A stretch of 64,000 nucleotides of DNA, taken from assembly GCF_036014015.1 (NCBI RefSeq), contig NZ_CP107905.1:6324001-6388000 (forward strand). Reading direction: 5' to 3'. This document shows, piece after piece, positions 1 through 8,745 of this stretch. Source of the stretch: Streptomyces sp. NBC_00457. GTDB taxonomy: Bacteria; Actinomycetota; Actinomycetes; Streptomycetales; Streptomycetaceae. How positions within the stretch are numbered: position 1 is the first letter of the stretch; each line of letters starts with the position of its first letter. The notes beneath the pieces were generated by a model, which did not search any database, was not told the origin of the DNA, and saw nothing but the letters and a program-made list of their open reading frames with translations. The position numbers and the translations under genes were made by a program.

Positions 1-1
1 C

Positions 2-463
2 GCCGGGGTCTACGAGGACAAGGGCGGCCCACTGATCGCCGACGGCCTCAAGGGCTTCGGCTTCGCCGTCGACGGCCCGCAGGTCGTCCCCGACGGCGAC
101 CCGGTGGAGGCCGCCCTGCGCGCGGGTGTCGAGGCCGGCTATGACGCCATCGTCACCACCGGCGGCACCGGCATCTCGCCCACCGACCGCACACCCGAGG
201 CGACCCGCAGGGTGATCGACCACGAGGTGCCCGGCATCGCGGAGGCCATCCGCGCGTTCGGACGGGAGAAGGTGCCTACGGCGGCGCTCTCCCGCGGACT
301 GGCCGGGGTGGCCGGGCGGACGCTGATCGTGAACCTGCCCGGATCCACCGGCGGGGTGAAGGACGGACTGGCCGTCCTGCAGCCGCTGTTGGCGCACGCC
401 GTCGACCAGATCCGCGGCGGGGACCACCCCAGACCCGGCGCCGATAGTGGGGGTGCGAGCTGA
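2..463 (+). CDS. MogA/MoaB-type molybdenum cofactor protein (5' end outside window)
   Basis: The visible part is the C-terminal ~153 residues. It carries the molybdopterin-binding loop GGTGISPTDRTPEA (about residues 57-70 of the visible part) and the closing NLPGSTGGVKD segment, both diagnostic of the MogA/MoaB fold that adenylylates molybdopterin or inserts molybdate in the cytoplasm. The start codon lies left of the window. It is followed 20 bp later by a RimJ-like acetyltransferase and then a SepX/GlpR-like membrane gene; actinobacteria are known to keep moeA/mog-like genes, rimJ and that membrane gene together. The exact family member (MogA or MoaB) cannot be settled from the fragment. 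Confidence 0.85.
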   Translation, partial: AGVYEDKGGPLIADGLKGFGFAVDGPQVVPDGDPVEAALRAGVEAGYDAIVTTGGTGISPTDRTPEATRRVIDHEVPGIAEAIRAFGREKVPTAALSRGLAGVAGRTLIVNLPGSTGGVKDGLAVLQPLLAHAVDQIRGGDHPRPGADSGGAS

Positions 464-483
464 ACAGCCCATCCTGGCCGGCC

Positions 484-1119
484 GTGCTGGTGGACGGCGA
501 TGTCGTCCTCCGGCCGATAAAGCTGCGCGACCAGCGAGCCTGGCGTGAGGTCAACCGGCGCAACCGCGACTGGCTGCGGCCCTGGGAGGCGACGATTCCG
601 CCGCCCACGCCGACCGGGCCGATCGCGCACCGGCCGACCTACCGCCAGATGGTGCGCCATCTGCGGTCCGAGGCGAACGCGGGCCGGATGCTGCCGTTCG
701 TGATCGAGTACCAGGGGCGGCTGGTGGGGCAGTTGACGGTCGCCGGGATCACCTGGGGTTCGATGTGCTCGGGGCACGTCGGCTACTGGGTGGACGAGGC
801 CGTGGCAGGGCGCGGGGTGATGCCGACGGCTGTGGCGCTTGTCGTGGACCACTGTTTCCGGACCGTTGGTCTGCACCGCATCGAGGTCTGCATTCGCCCC
901 GAGAACGGGCCCAGCCGCCGGGTCGTGGAGAAACTCGGATTCCGCGAGGAGGGGCTGCGTCCGCGTTATCTGCACATCGACGGAGCCTGGCGCGACCACC
1001 TCGTCTTCGCGCTCACCGCGGAAGAGGTGCCCGAAGGGCTGCTGAGCCGCTGGCGCCGGTCGCGCTCGCGGAAAGCGCCGCGGACGAACCCGCAGAACAC
1101 CCAGGGGAATCCCGCCTAG
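484..1119 (+). CDS. RimJ-like GNAT N-acetyltransferase
   Basis: A 211-residue GNAT protein of the RimJ/RimL type, predicted to transfer acetyl from acetyl-CoA to a protein N-terminus or small amine. The fold is visible as an early LRPIKLRDQRAW strand, a central GHVGYWVDEAVAGRGV (strand 4 and the acetyl-CoA loop) and a late GPSRRVVEKLGFREEG helix. Start is GTG at 484; in frame upstream only a CTG at 460 precedes a stop at 445. It probably shares a transcript with the preceding mog-like gene. The Arg/Lys-rich C-terminal tail (last ~25 residues) lies outside the GNAT fold. The true substrate is unknown. Confidence 0.88.
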   Translation: MLVDGDVVLRPIKLRDQRAWREVNRRNRDWLRPWEATIPPPTPTGPIAHRPTYRQMVRHLRSEANAGRMLPFVIEYQGRLVGQLTVAGITWGSMCSGHVGYWVDEAVAGRGVMPTAVALVVDHCFRTVGLHRIEVCIRPENGPSRRVVEKLGFREEGLRPRYLHIDGAWRDHLVFALTAEEVPEGLLSRWRRSRSRKAPRTNPQNTQGNPA

Positions 1120-1303
1120 CCCGGAAATTGAATAAGTGTTCGAAATTGTTCGCCCGATGACCGGCTCAAGCCAATAAATTCGCACCCTCGGCGGTCCGCT
1201 GATCGCATCGGTCACAAAAAAAGTTCGAAATATCAGCCAGATCGTGCGACACACCGGCTCAATTGGCAGATGGCCTCACGCAAACCCCTCTACCGTGTGA
1301 GGC

Positions 1304-2581
1304 GTGAGCAGCAGCGGCCTCATCTACGCAGTCATTGTCGGGGCCTGGGCCGCCTACTTGGTGCCGATGTGGCTCCGTAGGCAGGACGAGCTGAACGAGG
1401 CCCGTCCGACGGAACGCTTCAGCACCGCCATCCGGCTGCTGTCCGGACGGGCGGCGATGGAGCGCCGATACGCCAAGGACCTGCGCGCGCGCTCCGCCGA
1501 CGAGGGGGAGCCCAGCGCCGACGACCCGGGCACGGTCACCGATTCGGTGGACGTCCGGGCCTTCGCCATGCCACCGATCCGCCCGCAGGCGCGCGCGGCG
1601 GTTCAGCCGCCGGCCCAAGGGCGCTCGGAACCGGCGCGCGAGCAGGCGCCCGCGCCGGAGCCCAAATCCACCCACGCCTCCGCGCCCGAAGCCAAGCCGG
1701 CGCCCGAACCCGCCGCCGCGCCGCCGCGCAAGCGGGTGCCGGCCGCCCGGCGCACCCCCGACGCGGAGGCGGCCGAAGCACGGGCACGGCGCACGAAGGT
1801 CCTCGCGCGCCGCCGGCGCACCACGGTGGTCCTCTTCCTCGCCTTCACCCTCGGCGCGATCGTCGCCGCGGTCGGCGGGCTCGCGTTCCTCTGGGCACCC
1901 GGCGTGCCCGCCGTGATGCTCAGCGCGTACATCGTGTACCTCCGCGCCCAGGAACGCCGCCGCTTCGCCTACCAGATGGACCGGCGCCGAGCCGAGGCCG
2001 CGGCGCAGCGACTGCGCGAGCGCAGCCGCCAGCCGCGTCGGCGTACCTCCGCCGAAGCCGGCGCGGGCACGGGAACCGACGAGCACGACGAAAGGCCCAA
2101 GCCGGAGCAGGACGCCGGCCTCTCGGCCCTCGCCGCCGACCGCCGCGCCCTCGTCGAGCAGACCGACCACGCCGAGTGGGTCGACCAGCAGCGCGAGCGG
2201 CAACGGCGGCCGGGGCAGGGCGACAGCTGGGACCCGGTACCGGTGCCGCTGCCCACCTATGTGACAGCGCCGGTCGCTCCGCGGGCCACCGCCGGCGTGG
2301 ACCTCGGCGCACCGGACGCATGGAGCTCCGCACGCTCCAGCTCGGTCGCCCGGGACGGCGAGGCGGGAGCCGGGACGCGGGAACGTGGCAACAGCGCCGA
2401 CTCCGCCGCCGTACGCGAATCCGCCGACCACGACGAGACGGGCGCCCGCGCGGACGAAGAAGAAGGCGACCGCAGCGACGCCCGCCGCGCCGCTTCCGCC
2501 CGCCGGGCACGGGAGCGGGGGCGCACGCCGCTGTTCGACCAGTACGAGGACGGGGACCGGCCGCGCGCGGCGAACGAGTAG
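1304..2581 (+). CDS. sepX: SepX/GlpR-like divisome membrane protein
   Basis: A 425-residue membrane protein with one N-terminal transmembrane segment (about residues 5-23), a cytoplasmic Ala/Pro/Arg-rich linker, and two adjacent transmembrane segments near residues 175-215, followed by a long charged Arg/Glu-rich tail. Topology and position (after a mog-like gene and rimJ) match the actinobacterial family of M. tuberculosis Rv0996, Corynebacterium GlpR and Streptomyces SepX. In that family SepX is reported to localise with FtsZ and stabilise the divisome, and GlpR pairs with a gephyrin-like protein. The assignment rests on topology and synteny remembered from the literature, not on a search. 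Start is the GTG at 1304. Confidence 0.65.
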   Translation: MSSSGLIYAVIVGAWAAYLVPMWLRRQDELNEARPTERFSTAIRLLSGRAAMERRYAKDLRARSADEGEPSADDPGTVTDSVDVRAFAMPPIRPQARAAVQPPAQGRSEPAREQAPAPEPKSTHASAPEAKPAPEPAAAPPRKRVPAARRTPDAEAAEARARRTKVLARRRRTTVVLFLAFTLGAIVAAVGGLAFLWAPGVPAVMLSAYIVYLRAQERRRFAYQMDRRRAEAAAQRLRERSRQPRRRTSAEAGAGTGTDEHDERPKPEQDAGLSALAADRRALVEQTDHAEWVDQQRERQRRPGQGDSWDPVPVPLPTYVTAPVAPRATAGVDLGAPDAWSSARSSSVARDGEAGAGTRERGNSADSAAVRESADHDETGARADEEEGDRSDARRAASARRARERGRTPLFDQYEDGDRPRAANE

Positions 2582-2708
2582 CCCACGCGCCGCCACCCGG
2601 CGCCGGCCCCGCCCACCCGCCCCACCGGCCCTGTCCCCGTCCCTCGACCGGCGACGGAACGGATTTCCAAGCATCCGGATCGGGGTGCTAAGGTTTCACT
2701 CGTTGCAA

Positions 2709-2782
2709 GGGCCTGTGGCGCAGTCTGGTAGCGCACCTCGTTCGCATCGAGGGGGTCTGGGGTTCAAATCCCCACAGGTCCA
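2709..2782 (+). tRNA. tRNA-Ala (anticodon CGC)
   Basis: A 74-nt cloverleaf. The acceptor GGGCCTG pairs with CAGGTCC (one G-T pair), the D arm is GCGC...GCGC, the anticodon stem CCTCG/CGAGG encloses loop TTCGCAT, and the T arm TGGGG/CCCCA encloses TTCAAAT. Loop positions 3-5 give anticodon CGC, reading GCG alanine codons. CCA is not encoded. It sits alone between the sepX-like gene and a convergent PBP gene and is followed by a strong hairpin terminator. Confidence 0.95.
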
Positions 2783-2824
2783 CCGCAGCGCCGTTCGCGA
2801 GTCAACTCGTAGGCGGTTCACGAG

Positions 2825-2855
2825 ATCCCGTCCGATCGTTTCGATCGGGCGGGAT
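2825..2855 (+). terminator. Hairpin terminator after tRNA-Ala
   Basis: A 14-bp inverted repeat (arms 2825-2838 and 2842-2855, one G-T pair, TTT loop) followed by TTCTG. It lies 42 bp past the tRNA and 42 bp before the stop of the convergent PBP gene, so it may act in both directions. Confidence 0.75.
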
Positions 2856-2896
2856 TTCTGCGTCTGGGGCAACGTGCAGGCGAGCACTCCCGGCAG

Positions 2897-4276
2897 TCAG
2901 GAGATGCTCGCCAGAATCTCTTCGACCACCACAACCGCCTGCTCGGTGCCCTTCTCTTCTTCTCCAGAGGGGAGTCCCTCGACGCAGGCAGTCACAGCGA
3001 TCCGCCGTCCCTTCGCCCCGTCCGCGTACGCGGTGAACCACGAGGTGGCGGAGCCGTCCTGACCGTCCCTGACCTGTCCCGTTTTTCCGCCGATGCCGGA
3101 CTCCGTCTCATCCGATCCCTGGGACAGCACGTCGCTTGCCGCGGCCTTGAGCGCCGACCGGAGTGCATCGGCTGTATCGCGGGAGACGACTTGCTCGACC
3201 TGGCCGCCCGAGGTCTTGGGTTTCTCAGTGCTGCCGTCGGCTTTCTCCACCCGCTCCACCATCTGGGGGGCAACCAGCCGTCCCCCGTTGGCGATCACTG
3301 CCGCAACCCTCGCCATTTCCAGCGGGGTCGCCGTGAGCGTGCCCTGTCCGATGCCCGTCAGCGCTGCCTCAGCGGGTGACACGTCCCCTTGGGGATAGCT
3401 GCTCTTGGAGACCTTCACGGGCACGGTCAGGCTGTCGTCGTTGAAGCCGAACTTCTCCGCCGTCGACCGGAGCCTGGCCGCACCGAGGTCGGCGGCGATC
3501 TTGGCGAAGACGGTGGTGCAGGAGTAGCGCAGCGCCTGCCTGATCGAAGCGTCCTTGCACCGGGGGGACGAGCCGGCCACGGAGGTCGTCGTCTGGGGGA
3601 GTACGTAGGGGAGGGGGCTGTCGGTTCTGTCGTCCACCGTCTTGTACAGCCCTGCCTCCAGCGCGGCGGCCGCGACGACGATGCTGAAGGTCCCGTCCGG
3701 GGGGCCTGCCCGATGCAGAGCCCGGTTGCGCATGGGGGAGCGCTCGTCGGCGTTGGCCGCCTTCCATGCCGCCGCGTCCGCCGGCCGCTGTCCGCTGAAC
3801 GTCGCCGGGTCGTACGAGGGCGTGCTGGCCACCGCGAGAAGCTTCCCGGACTCGGCGTCGAGCGCCACCGCGGCGCCCTGCCGGTCACCCAGCGCGTCGA
3901 ATGCGGCCTTCTGGGCCTTGGGATCGATGGTCGTCACGACGTCGCCCGATGCGGTACCGGACGCGGTGGCGGACAGGACATCGCCGTACACGGCCTCCAG
4001 CCCCGCGCTGCCGTACGCCATCGACCGGTAGCCGGTGACCGGCGCGTAGAGCGCGCCGTCGGAATAAGTGCGCTGGTACGGCACCTTCTTGTTGCCGGTG
4101 GCCTTCGAACCAGTGACGGCCTGACCACCGACGAGGATGTCGCCGAGGCCGCGGTGTGACGTGGGCTTGTCGGCGGAGTCGGTCTGTGCGCCGTCATCGC
4201 TGCAGCCGGTCGACAGAGCGGCCAGCACGGCGAGAACACCCGAGACGCTGAGCGCCCCCCTGATTGTCGAGTGCAT
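2897..4276 (-). CDS. PbpA-like penicillin-binding protein, catalytically degenerate, putative lipoprotein
   Basis: A 459-residue class B PBP homologue resembling Streptomyces PbpA/FtsI-like proteins (shared GDILVGGQAVTGS, YAPVTGY, STPSYDP and EKFGFND blocks). Where active members have PPGSTFK, this one reads PPDGTFS (residues 192-198), so the nucleophilic Ser is Gly195 and the general-base Lys is Ser198. The SxN motif is SCT (252-254). Only KTG (398-400) survives. A hydrophobic signal ending in LSTGC with Cys25 suggests a lipoprotein anchor rather than the usual transmembrane helix. It probably binds peptidoglycan or a partner instead of cross-linking. Start ATG at 4276 is chosen because it opens the signal peptide; longer in-frame upstream reading is antisense to the kinase gene. 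Confidence 0.85.
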   Translation of the reverse strand: MHSTIRGALSVSGVLAVLAALSTGCSDDGAQTDSADKPTSHRGLGDILVGGQAVTGSKATGNKKVPYQRTYSDGALYAPVTGYRSMAYGSAGLEAVYGDVLSATASGTASGDVVTTIDPKAQKAAFDALGDRQGAAVALDAESGKLLAVASTPSYDPATFSGQRPADAAAWKAANADERSPMRNRALHRAGPPDGTFSIVVAAAALEAGLYKTVDDRTDSPLPYVLPQTTTSVAGSSPRCKDASIRQALRYSCTTVFAKIAADLGAARLRSTAEKFGFNDDSLTVPVKVSKSSYPQGDVSPAEAALTGIGQGTLTATPLEMARVAAVIANGGRLVAPQMVERVEKADGSTEKPKTSGGQVEQVVSRDTADALRSALKAAASDVLSQGSDETESGIGGKTGQVRDGQDGSATSWFTAYADGAKGRRIAVTACVEGLPSGEEEKGTEQAVVVVEEILASIS

Positions 4277-4429
4277 GAAGGACAGGGTAGGGAATCGATC
4301 CGGAATCAGTGACGTATTCGTCGAGGCGTCGGTGCGGCAGGGCCGAGACTTGGGGTAGGGCCACGTATACCTCCGACTCTCCGCGTAGCCCGATCGCGGG
4401 GTCCGCCCCGGGCTCCTACCGTGATCCCC

Positions 4430-5713
4430 ATGCGAAACATCTGGCGGGCGCTGGGCGGCCGCGGGTATCTGCTGTCGCCGTGGCCTTGGCGGGCCGTTGG
4501 CTATCTGGTGAGCGGGGCGGTGTGCGGGGCGGTCGTTCTGGTGGTGATCGTCAGTGGGGTGGTGGTCGGGGCGGCGCTGTCCGTCGTGGTCGTCGGGCTG
4601 CCGCTGCTGCTGCTCACCGCGCTGGTCGGGATACCCGTGGCGGGCGTGGAGCGGTGGCGGTTGCGGATCGCCGGGCAGGAGGTGGCCGCCGGGCAGCATC
4701 GGGTGCCTGCCGTGCCGGGGTTGCGGGCGTGGCTGTCGACGCGGCTCAAGGAAGCGGCGACCTGGCGGGAGCTGGCGTACGCCGTGCTGTTCGGGCTGGT
4801 GCTGTGGCCGCTGGACGCGCTGGCCGTCGTACTGCTGGCGGGCGTACCGCTGTCGATGGCCTGCACGCCCCTGGTCGTCGCCGTCGACGGCGAGGCGAAG
4901 GTGGTCAAGCTGTGGATGGTCGAGACGTGGCCGGGCGCCTTCGGGGTCGCCGTGCTCGGGCTGGCACTCCTCGCGCCCGGCGCGTACGCCCTCGGGTGCG
5001 CCGCCGGGGCGCGTGCCGAGCTGGCGCGTGCGCTGCTCACCACGAAGGCCGAGGACAGCGAACGGGTCACCGAACTGGTCCGCTCCCGCGTGCGGTTGGT
5101 GGACGCCTTCGAGGCGGAGCGCCGCCGTATCGAACGCGATCTGCACGACGGAGCCCAACAGCGCCTCGTCGCCCTCACCATGACCCTGGGCCTCGCCCGC
5201 CTCGACGCGCCGCCGGGCCCGCTCGCCGACCAGCTGGCCAAGGCCCACGCGGACGCCGACGGCGCCCTGGCCGAACTGCGGGAGCTGATCCACGGCATCC
5301 ACCCGAAGGTCCTCGCCGACTACGGCCTCGAAGCCGCCCTCACCGACGCGGCCGACCGCAGCCCCGTGCCGGTGGACCTGGACCTCGACCTGCCCGGCCG
5401 ATTGCCCCGACCCGTCGAGACGGCCGCGTACTTCGTCGCCCGCGAGGCCCTCGCCAACGTCGCCAGGCACAGCGGGGCGGAGACGGCCGGGATACACGGG
5501 CGCTACGACGGCGGACGCCTGGTGCTCCGTATCGAGGACGACGGATGCGGCGGAGCCGACATGTCACAGGGCACCGGACTCACCGGCCTCGCCGACCGGG
5601 TGTCGGTCCTCGATGGCAGACTCAGTCTGTCCAGCCCGCCGGGCGGACCGACCCTGCTGCGCATGGAGATTCCTTGCCGTCCGAGCCGCCCCGCACGAGA
5701 ACCCTCCGCATAG
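4430..5713 (+). CDS. Sensor histidine kinase (HisKA_3 type)
   Basis: A ~427-residue membrane kinase. The N-terminal half holds four to five hydrophobic segments of the 'putative sensor' type (LVSGAVCGAVVLVVI, LLLLTALVGIPVAGV and two more near residues 120-205). The dimerisation/phosphoacceptor motif ERRRIERDLHDGAQQR places His at about residue 239, followed by a HATPase domain with REALANVARHS (N box) and EDDGCGG (G box). It presumably phosphorylates the overlapping response regulator. A TACCGT hexamer 7 bp upstream of ATG 4430 suggests a leaderless transcript; GTG at 4421 is the alternative start. The signal sensed is unknown. Confidence 0.88.
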   Translation: MRNIWRALGGRGYLLSPWPWRAVGYLVSGAVCGAVVLVVIVSGVVVGAALSVVVVGLPLLLLTALVGIPVAGVERWRLRIAGQEVAAGQHRVPAVPGLRAWLSTRLKEAATWRELAYAVLFGLVLWPLDALAVVLLAGVPLSMACTPLVVAVDGEAKVVKLWMVETWPGAFGVAVLGLALLAPGAYALGCAAGARAELARALLTTKAEDSERVTELVRSRVRLVDAFEAERRRIERDLHDGAQQRLVALTMTLGLARLDAPPGPLADQLAKAHADADGALAELRELIHGIHPKVLADYGLEAALTDAADRSPVPVDLDLDLPGRLPRPVETAAYFVAREALANVARHSGAETAGIHGRYDGGRLVLRIEDDGCGGADMSQGTGLTGLADRVSVLDGRLSLSSPPGGPTLLRMEIPCRPSRPAREPSA

Positions 5714-6345
5714 TCCTCGCCGAGGACAGCGTGCTGCTGCGCGAAGGGCTGATCGGGCTGCTCACCCGCTTCGGGTACGAGGTGGCCGCCGCCGTCGGCG
5801 ACGCGGACGCCCTGCGGGCGGCGGTCGCCGAACACGAACCCGACGTCGTCGTCACGGACGTCCGGATGCCGCCCGGCTTCCAGGACGAAGGGCTGCACGC
5901 GGCCGTCCAACTGCGCGAGGAGCGGCCCGGGTTGCCGGTACTGGTGCTCAGCCAGTACGTGCAGCGGGCGTACGCGGCCGAACTGCTCGACTCCGGCGAC
6001 GGATCCGGCGTCGGCTATCTGCTCAAGGACCGGGTGGGCCAGGTCGAGGAGTTCGTGGACGCGCTCGCCGAGGTGGCGTCCGGCGGCACGGTCGTCGACC
6101 CGGAGGTCGTACGACAACTGCTGCGCCGGCGCCGGGATCCGCTCGCCCGTCTCACCCCGCGCGAGCGGGAGGTGCTGGCGCTGATCGCCGAGGGGCGCTC
6201 CAACGGCGCGATCGCCAAGGCGCTGGTGGTGTCCGAGGCGGCCGTCGGCAAGCACATCGGGTCCATCCTCACCAAGCTGGACCTGCCGCCGGCCGACGAC
6301 GTCCACCGGCGCGTCCTTGCGGTCCTCGCCTTCCTCAGGAGCTGA
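5674..6345 (+). CDS. NarL/LuxR-family response regulator
   Basis: A 223-residue regulator with an N-terminal receiver (acidic pair in LAEDSVLLREG, phosphoacceptor Asp in VVVTDVRMP at about residue 62, Lys in GYLLKD) and a C-terminal LuxR helix-turn-helix (LTPREREVLALIAEG...GKHIGSILTKLDL). It overlaps the kinase by 40 bp, so the pair is translationally coupled. The TTG at 5674 is the best in-frame start before the conserved LRIVLAED strand. Its 3' end overlaps the convergent GNAT gene by 11 bp. Confidence 0.88.
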   Translation: MPSEPPRTRTLRIVLAEDSVLLREGLIGLLTRFGYEVAAAVGDADALRAAVAEHEPDVVVTDVRMPPGFQDEGLHAAVQLREERPGLPVLVLSQYVQRAYAAELLDSGDGSGVGYLLKDRVGQVEEFVDALAEVASGGTVVDPEVVRQLLRRRRDPLARLTPREREVLALIAEGRSNGAIAKALVVSEAAVGKHIGSILTKLDLPPADDVHRRVLAVLAFLRS

Positions 6346-6817
6346 GGGGCTTCGCGAAGCAGCGGCTGGACTCGTAGAAGCGGTAGTAGCCGAACTTCTC
6401 GCACGGCTCATAACCGCTGGACGTGTACAGGCCTATCGCCTCCGGCTGCTGAAGCCCCGTCTCCAGCACCATGCGCACACGGCCCGCCGCACGCGCGTCG
6501 TCCTCGAGGGCGGTGAGCATGCGCCGCGCCAGCCCTCGCCCACGCATGTCCGCGACGACGTACATCCGCTTGAGCTCCGCGTCCCCGTCCTGGTTGCCCT
6601 CGGCGTTCTCGTCCTGGCTGCGCCAGCCGCCGGTGGCCACGGGGCGGTCCTGGTCGTCGTACGCGATGAGGTACACGCCGTTCGGCGGCTCGAAGTCGGA
6701 CGGGGCGAGGGATGTGGCGTCGCCGCCGTCGCCGTAGCGCTCGTGGTACTCGGCCTGGACCTCGTTGTCGAGCTTGACGGCGTCGGGGTGGTCGAAAGGG
6801 ACGCGACGTATATGCAT
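6335..6817 (-). CDS. GNAT N-acetyltransferase
   Basis: A 160-residue GNAT enzyme. The strand-4 and acetyl-CoA-loop region reads LKRMYVVADMRGRGLARRML, followed by the usual late helix around EAIGLYTSSGYEPCEKFGYYR. The family acetylates amines of small molecules or proteins using acetyl-CoA; the substrate here is unknown. Transcribed alone, convergent with the response-regulator gene and overlapping its last 11 bp. The start ATG at 6817 has an AT-rich promoter-like stretch immediately upstream (6820-6840). Confidence 0.87.
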   Translation of the reverse strand: MHIRRVPFDHPDAVKLDNEVQAEYHERYGDGGDATSLAPSDFEPPNGVYLIAYDDQDRPVATGGWRSQDENAEGNQDGDAELKRMYVVADMRGRGLARRMLTALEDDARAAGRVRMVLETGLQQPEAIGLYTSSGYEPCEKFGYYRFYESSRCFAKPLSS

Positions 6818-6881
6818 GCCGTAAATCGTATATCTATGAGGTGAGGGAAATCCAGAGTTGCCCCACGTCGTGGTCCGCTGT

Positions 6882-7751
6882 CTAGTACGGCGTCTGTTGG
6901 GTGGCCGCCCACGACGCCAGGAGTGCCAAATTGTCGGTGGTCGGTGTGCCCGCGGGTGCGGTGTAGACGTTGAGGTGCAGGCCGGGTTCGGCGGGCATTT
7001 GCAGGGATTCTACGTCCAGGTCGAGCCGGCCCACGATCGGATGGCGCAGCCGCTTGCGGCCGGACCGGTGCAGCCGCACGTCCTGAGATGCCCACCGTTG
7101 CCGAAACAGCTCACTGCACGTGGACAGTTCGCCGACCAGGGCGATCAGCTCCTCGTCGTGCGGATTGCGGCCGGCTTCCATGCGTAGCTTCGCGGCCACG
7201 GCACCGGCAATTTGGTCGTAGTCGACAAAGAAATCTCTGGCCGCCTCGGGGTTCAGATAGACGAACCGCGCTGTGTTCGCGGGCCGTCGCGGGTCGGCCA
7301 GCACCGGTGAATACAGCGCGCGAGCGAGTTGATTCATGGCGAGCACGTCATAACGGCCGCTACCGATCCAGGCCGGCGCATCGGAGATCGCGTCGAGCAC
7401 CTGCTGCAGCGTCGAGCGCACCGTCACGGCAGGCCTACGCCGGCGTGGGCCGCCGGGCGCCCTGGACTGGCGCGCGAGGTGGAACAGGTGGTCGCGTTCG
7501 GCCTCGTCGAGTTGCAAGGCGGAGGCCAGCGCGTCGAGCACGCCATCGGAGGCACCGGCGAGGCTGCCGCGCTCCATGCGCACGTAGTAGTCGACCGATA
7601 CCCCCGCCAGTAGCGCTACCTCCTCGCGGCGCAGACCTTTGACCCGACGGTTGCCGCCGTAAGCGGGCAGGCCCGCCCGCTCGGGTGTGATGCGGGCGCG
7701 GCGCGAGCTGAGAAACTCCCGGATCTCGGTGCGTGGATCGATCGTGGCCAT
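6882..7751 (-). CDS. XRE-family regulator with MmyB-like ligand-binding domain
   Basis: A 289-residue DNA-binding protein. The N-terminal Cro/C1-type helix-turn-helix spans roughly residues 10-80 (EFLSSRRARITPERAGLP, EEVALLAGVSVDYYVRMERG). The rest matches the MmyB/MltR-like ligand-binding domain common in actinobacterial XRE regulators (DAPAWIGSGRYDVLAMNQLARAL, NTARFVYLNPEARDFF-like block, RHPIVGRLDLDVESLQMP). It lies 27 bp downstream of an SDR gene on the same strand and probably controls it or a nearby promoter. The effector is unknown. Confidence 0.9.
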   Translation of the reverse strand: MATIDPRTEIREFLSSRRARITPERAGLPAYGGNRRVKGLRREEVALLAGVSVDYYVRMERGSLAGASDGVLDALASALQLDEAERDHLFHLARQSRAPGGPRRRRPAVTVRSTLQQVLDAISDAPAWIGSGRYDVLAMNQLARALYSPVLADPRRPANTARFVYLNPEAARDFFVDYDQIAGAVAAKLRMEAGRNPHDEELIALVGELSTCSELFRQRWASQDVRLHRSGRKRLRHPIVGRLDLDVESLQMPAEPGLHLNVYTAPAGTPTTDNLALLASWAATQQTPY

Positions 7752-7778
7752 TCCCTCACCGTAAGCCCGTCCCGCAAT

Positions 7779-8585
7779 TCAAGGGGTACCTGATGCGGTC
7801 GTCGCGATGCCGCCGTCCACCGGGATGATGGTGCCCGTGAGGTAGGACCCGGCCCGGCCGGCGAGAAACACGGCGATGCCCGCCATGTCGTCGTCGCGGC
7901 CGAGCCGGCGCAGAGGGGTCGCCGCCGCGATCGTGTCGCCGATGGCATCGAGCGTGGACGCCATCATCTGCGACGGGAACACTCCCGGTGCCACCGCGTT
8001 CACCGTGACGTGCTGTGGGCCCAGCTCTCTGGCAAGCACTCTGGTGAGTTGATGGAGTGCCGCTTTGCTGCTGGCGTACGAGTAGTTGGGCGACTGGGCG
8101 ACGCGGATGGCGGCGATACTGCCGATGTTGATGATCCGCGCGGGATCATCGGCGGTGCCCGCCTTGCGCAGTGCGGGGAGCAGCGCCTGCACCAGCCAGA
8201 ACGGCGACTTGAGGTTGAGGTCGATCACTGCGTCCCAAGCCTCGTCCGGGAACGTCGCCAGCGGCTCGCGCCACATCGCTCCCGCGTTGTTGACAAGGAT
8301 GTCCAGGCGTTCCGAGTCGGCCGTGACGAGATCAGCGAGGCGCTGACACTCGTCGTGCCTGGACAGGTCGGCGGGGATTGCTTGAACGTCGCCGAATTCG
8401 GACAGTAGATGCTGTGCCTCCGCGCACGCGTCCGCCTTGCGTGAGCTGATGACGACGCGGGCGCCCGCCTGGAGAAGGCCGCGCGCAATCATCATTCCAA
8501 TGCCCCTGGTGCCGCCCGTGACGAGGGCGTACTTCCCACTCAGATCGAAGAGTTCTTTGTGAGTGGTGAATTGGTTGTCCGCCAT
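7779..8585 (-). CDS. SDR-family oxidoreductase
   Basis: A 268-residue classical short-chain dehydrogenase/reductase. It shows the Rossmann motif TGGTRGIG (about residues 23-30), NNAG, the catalytic Ser in NIGSIAAI, Tyr/Lys in YSYASSK, and a late PVDGG typical of FabG-like enzymes. An Arg/Ser-Arg pair after the second strand (ISSRK) suggests NADP(H). It is first in a probable two-gene operon with the XRE regulator. Its promoter must lie in the gap shared with the divergent exonuclease III gene. The substrate is not evident. Confidence 0.9.
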   Translation of the reverse strand: MADNQFTTHKELFDLSGKYALVTGGTRGIGMMIARGLLQAGARVVISSRKADACAEAQHLLSEFGDVQAIPADLSRHDECQRLADLVTADSERLDILVNNAGAMWREPLATFPDEAWDAVIDLNLKSPFWLVQALLPALRKAGTADDPARIINIGSIAAIRVAQSPNYSYASSKAALHQLTRVLARELGPQHVTVNAVAPGVFPSQMMASTLDAIGDTIAAATPLRRLGRDDDMAGIAVFLAGRAGSYLTGTIIPVDGGIATTASGTP

Positions 8586-8745
8586 TGGTCTCCGTTACTT
8601 CTGCGCTTTCGACTCAGCCAGGTTGACAGGCGTTCTGGACGTCCGGGAGACCCTGGCGATACAGGTACTGCGAGAGCCCCCTTGCCTTGGGAGGGTGCCG
8701 GCGTCCAGTAGCGTGCCTGCGTCTTCCTCTGCTCTGGAGAGTGTT

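Noticed and set aside
2709..4276. Integrated element using tRNA-Ala as attachment site
   Set aside because: No integrase and no repeat of the tRNA 3' end was found in the window.
4277..5497. N-terminal extension of the degenerate PBP frame
   Set aside because: It is antisense to the histidine kinase gene, and the translated sequence is compositionally biased; the signal peptide begins at 4276.
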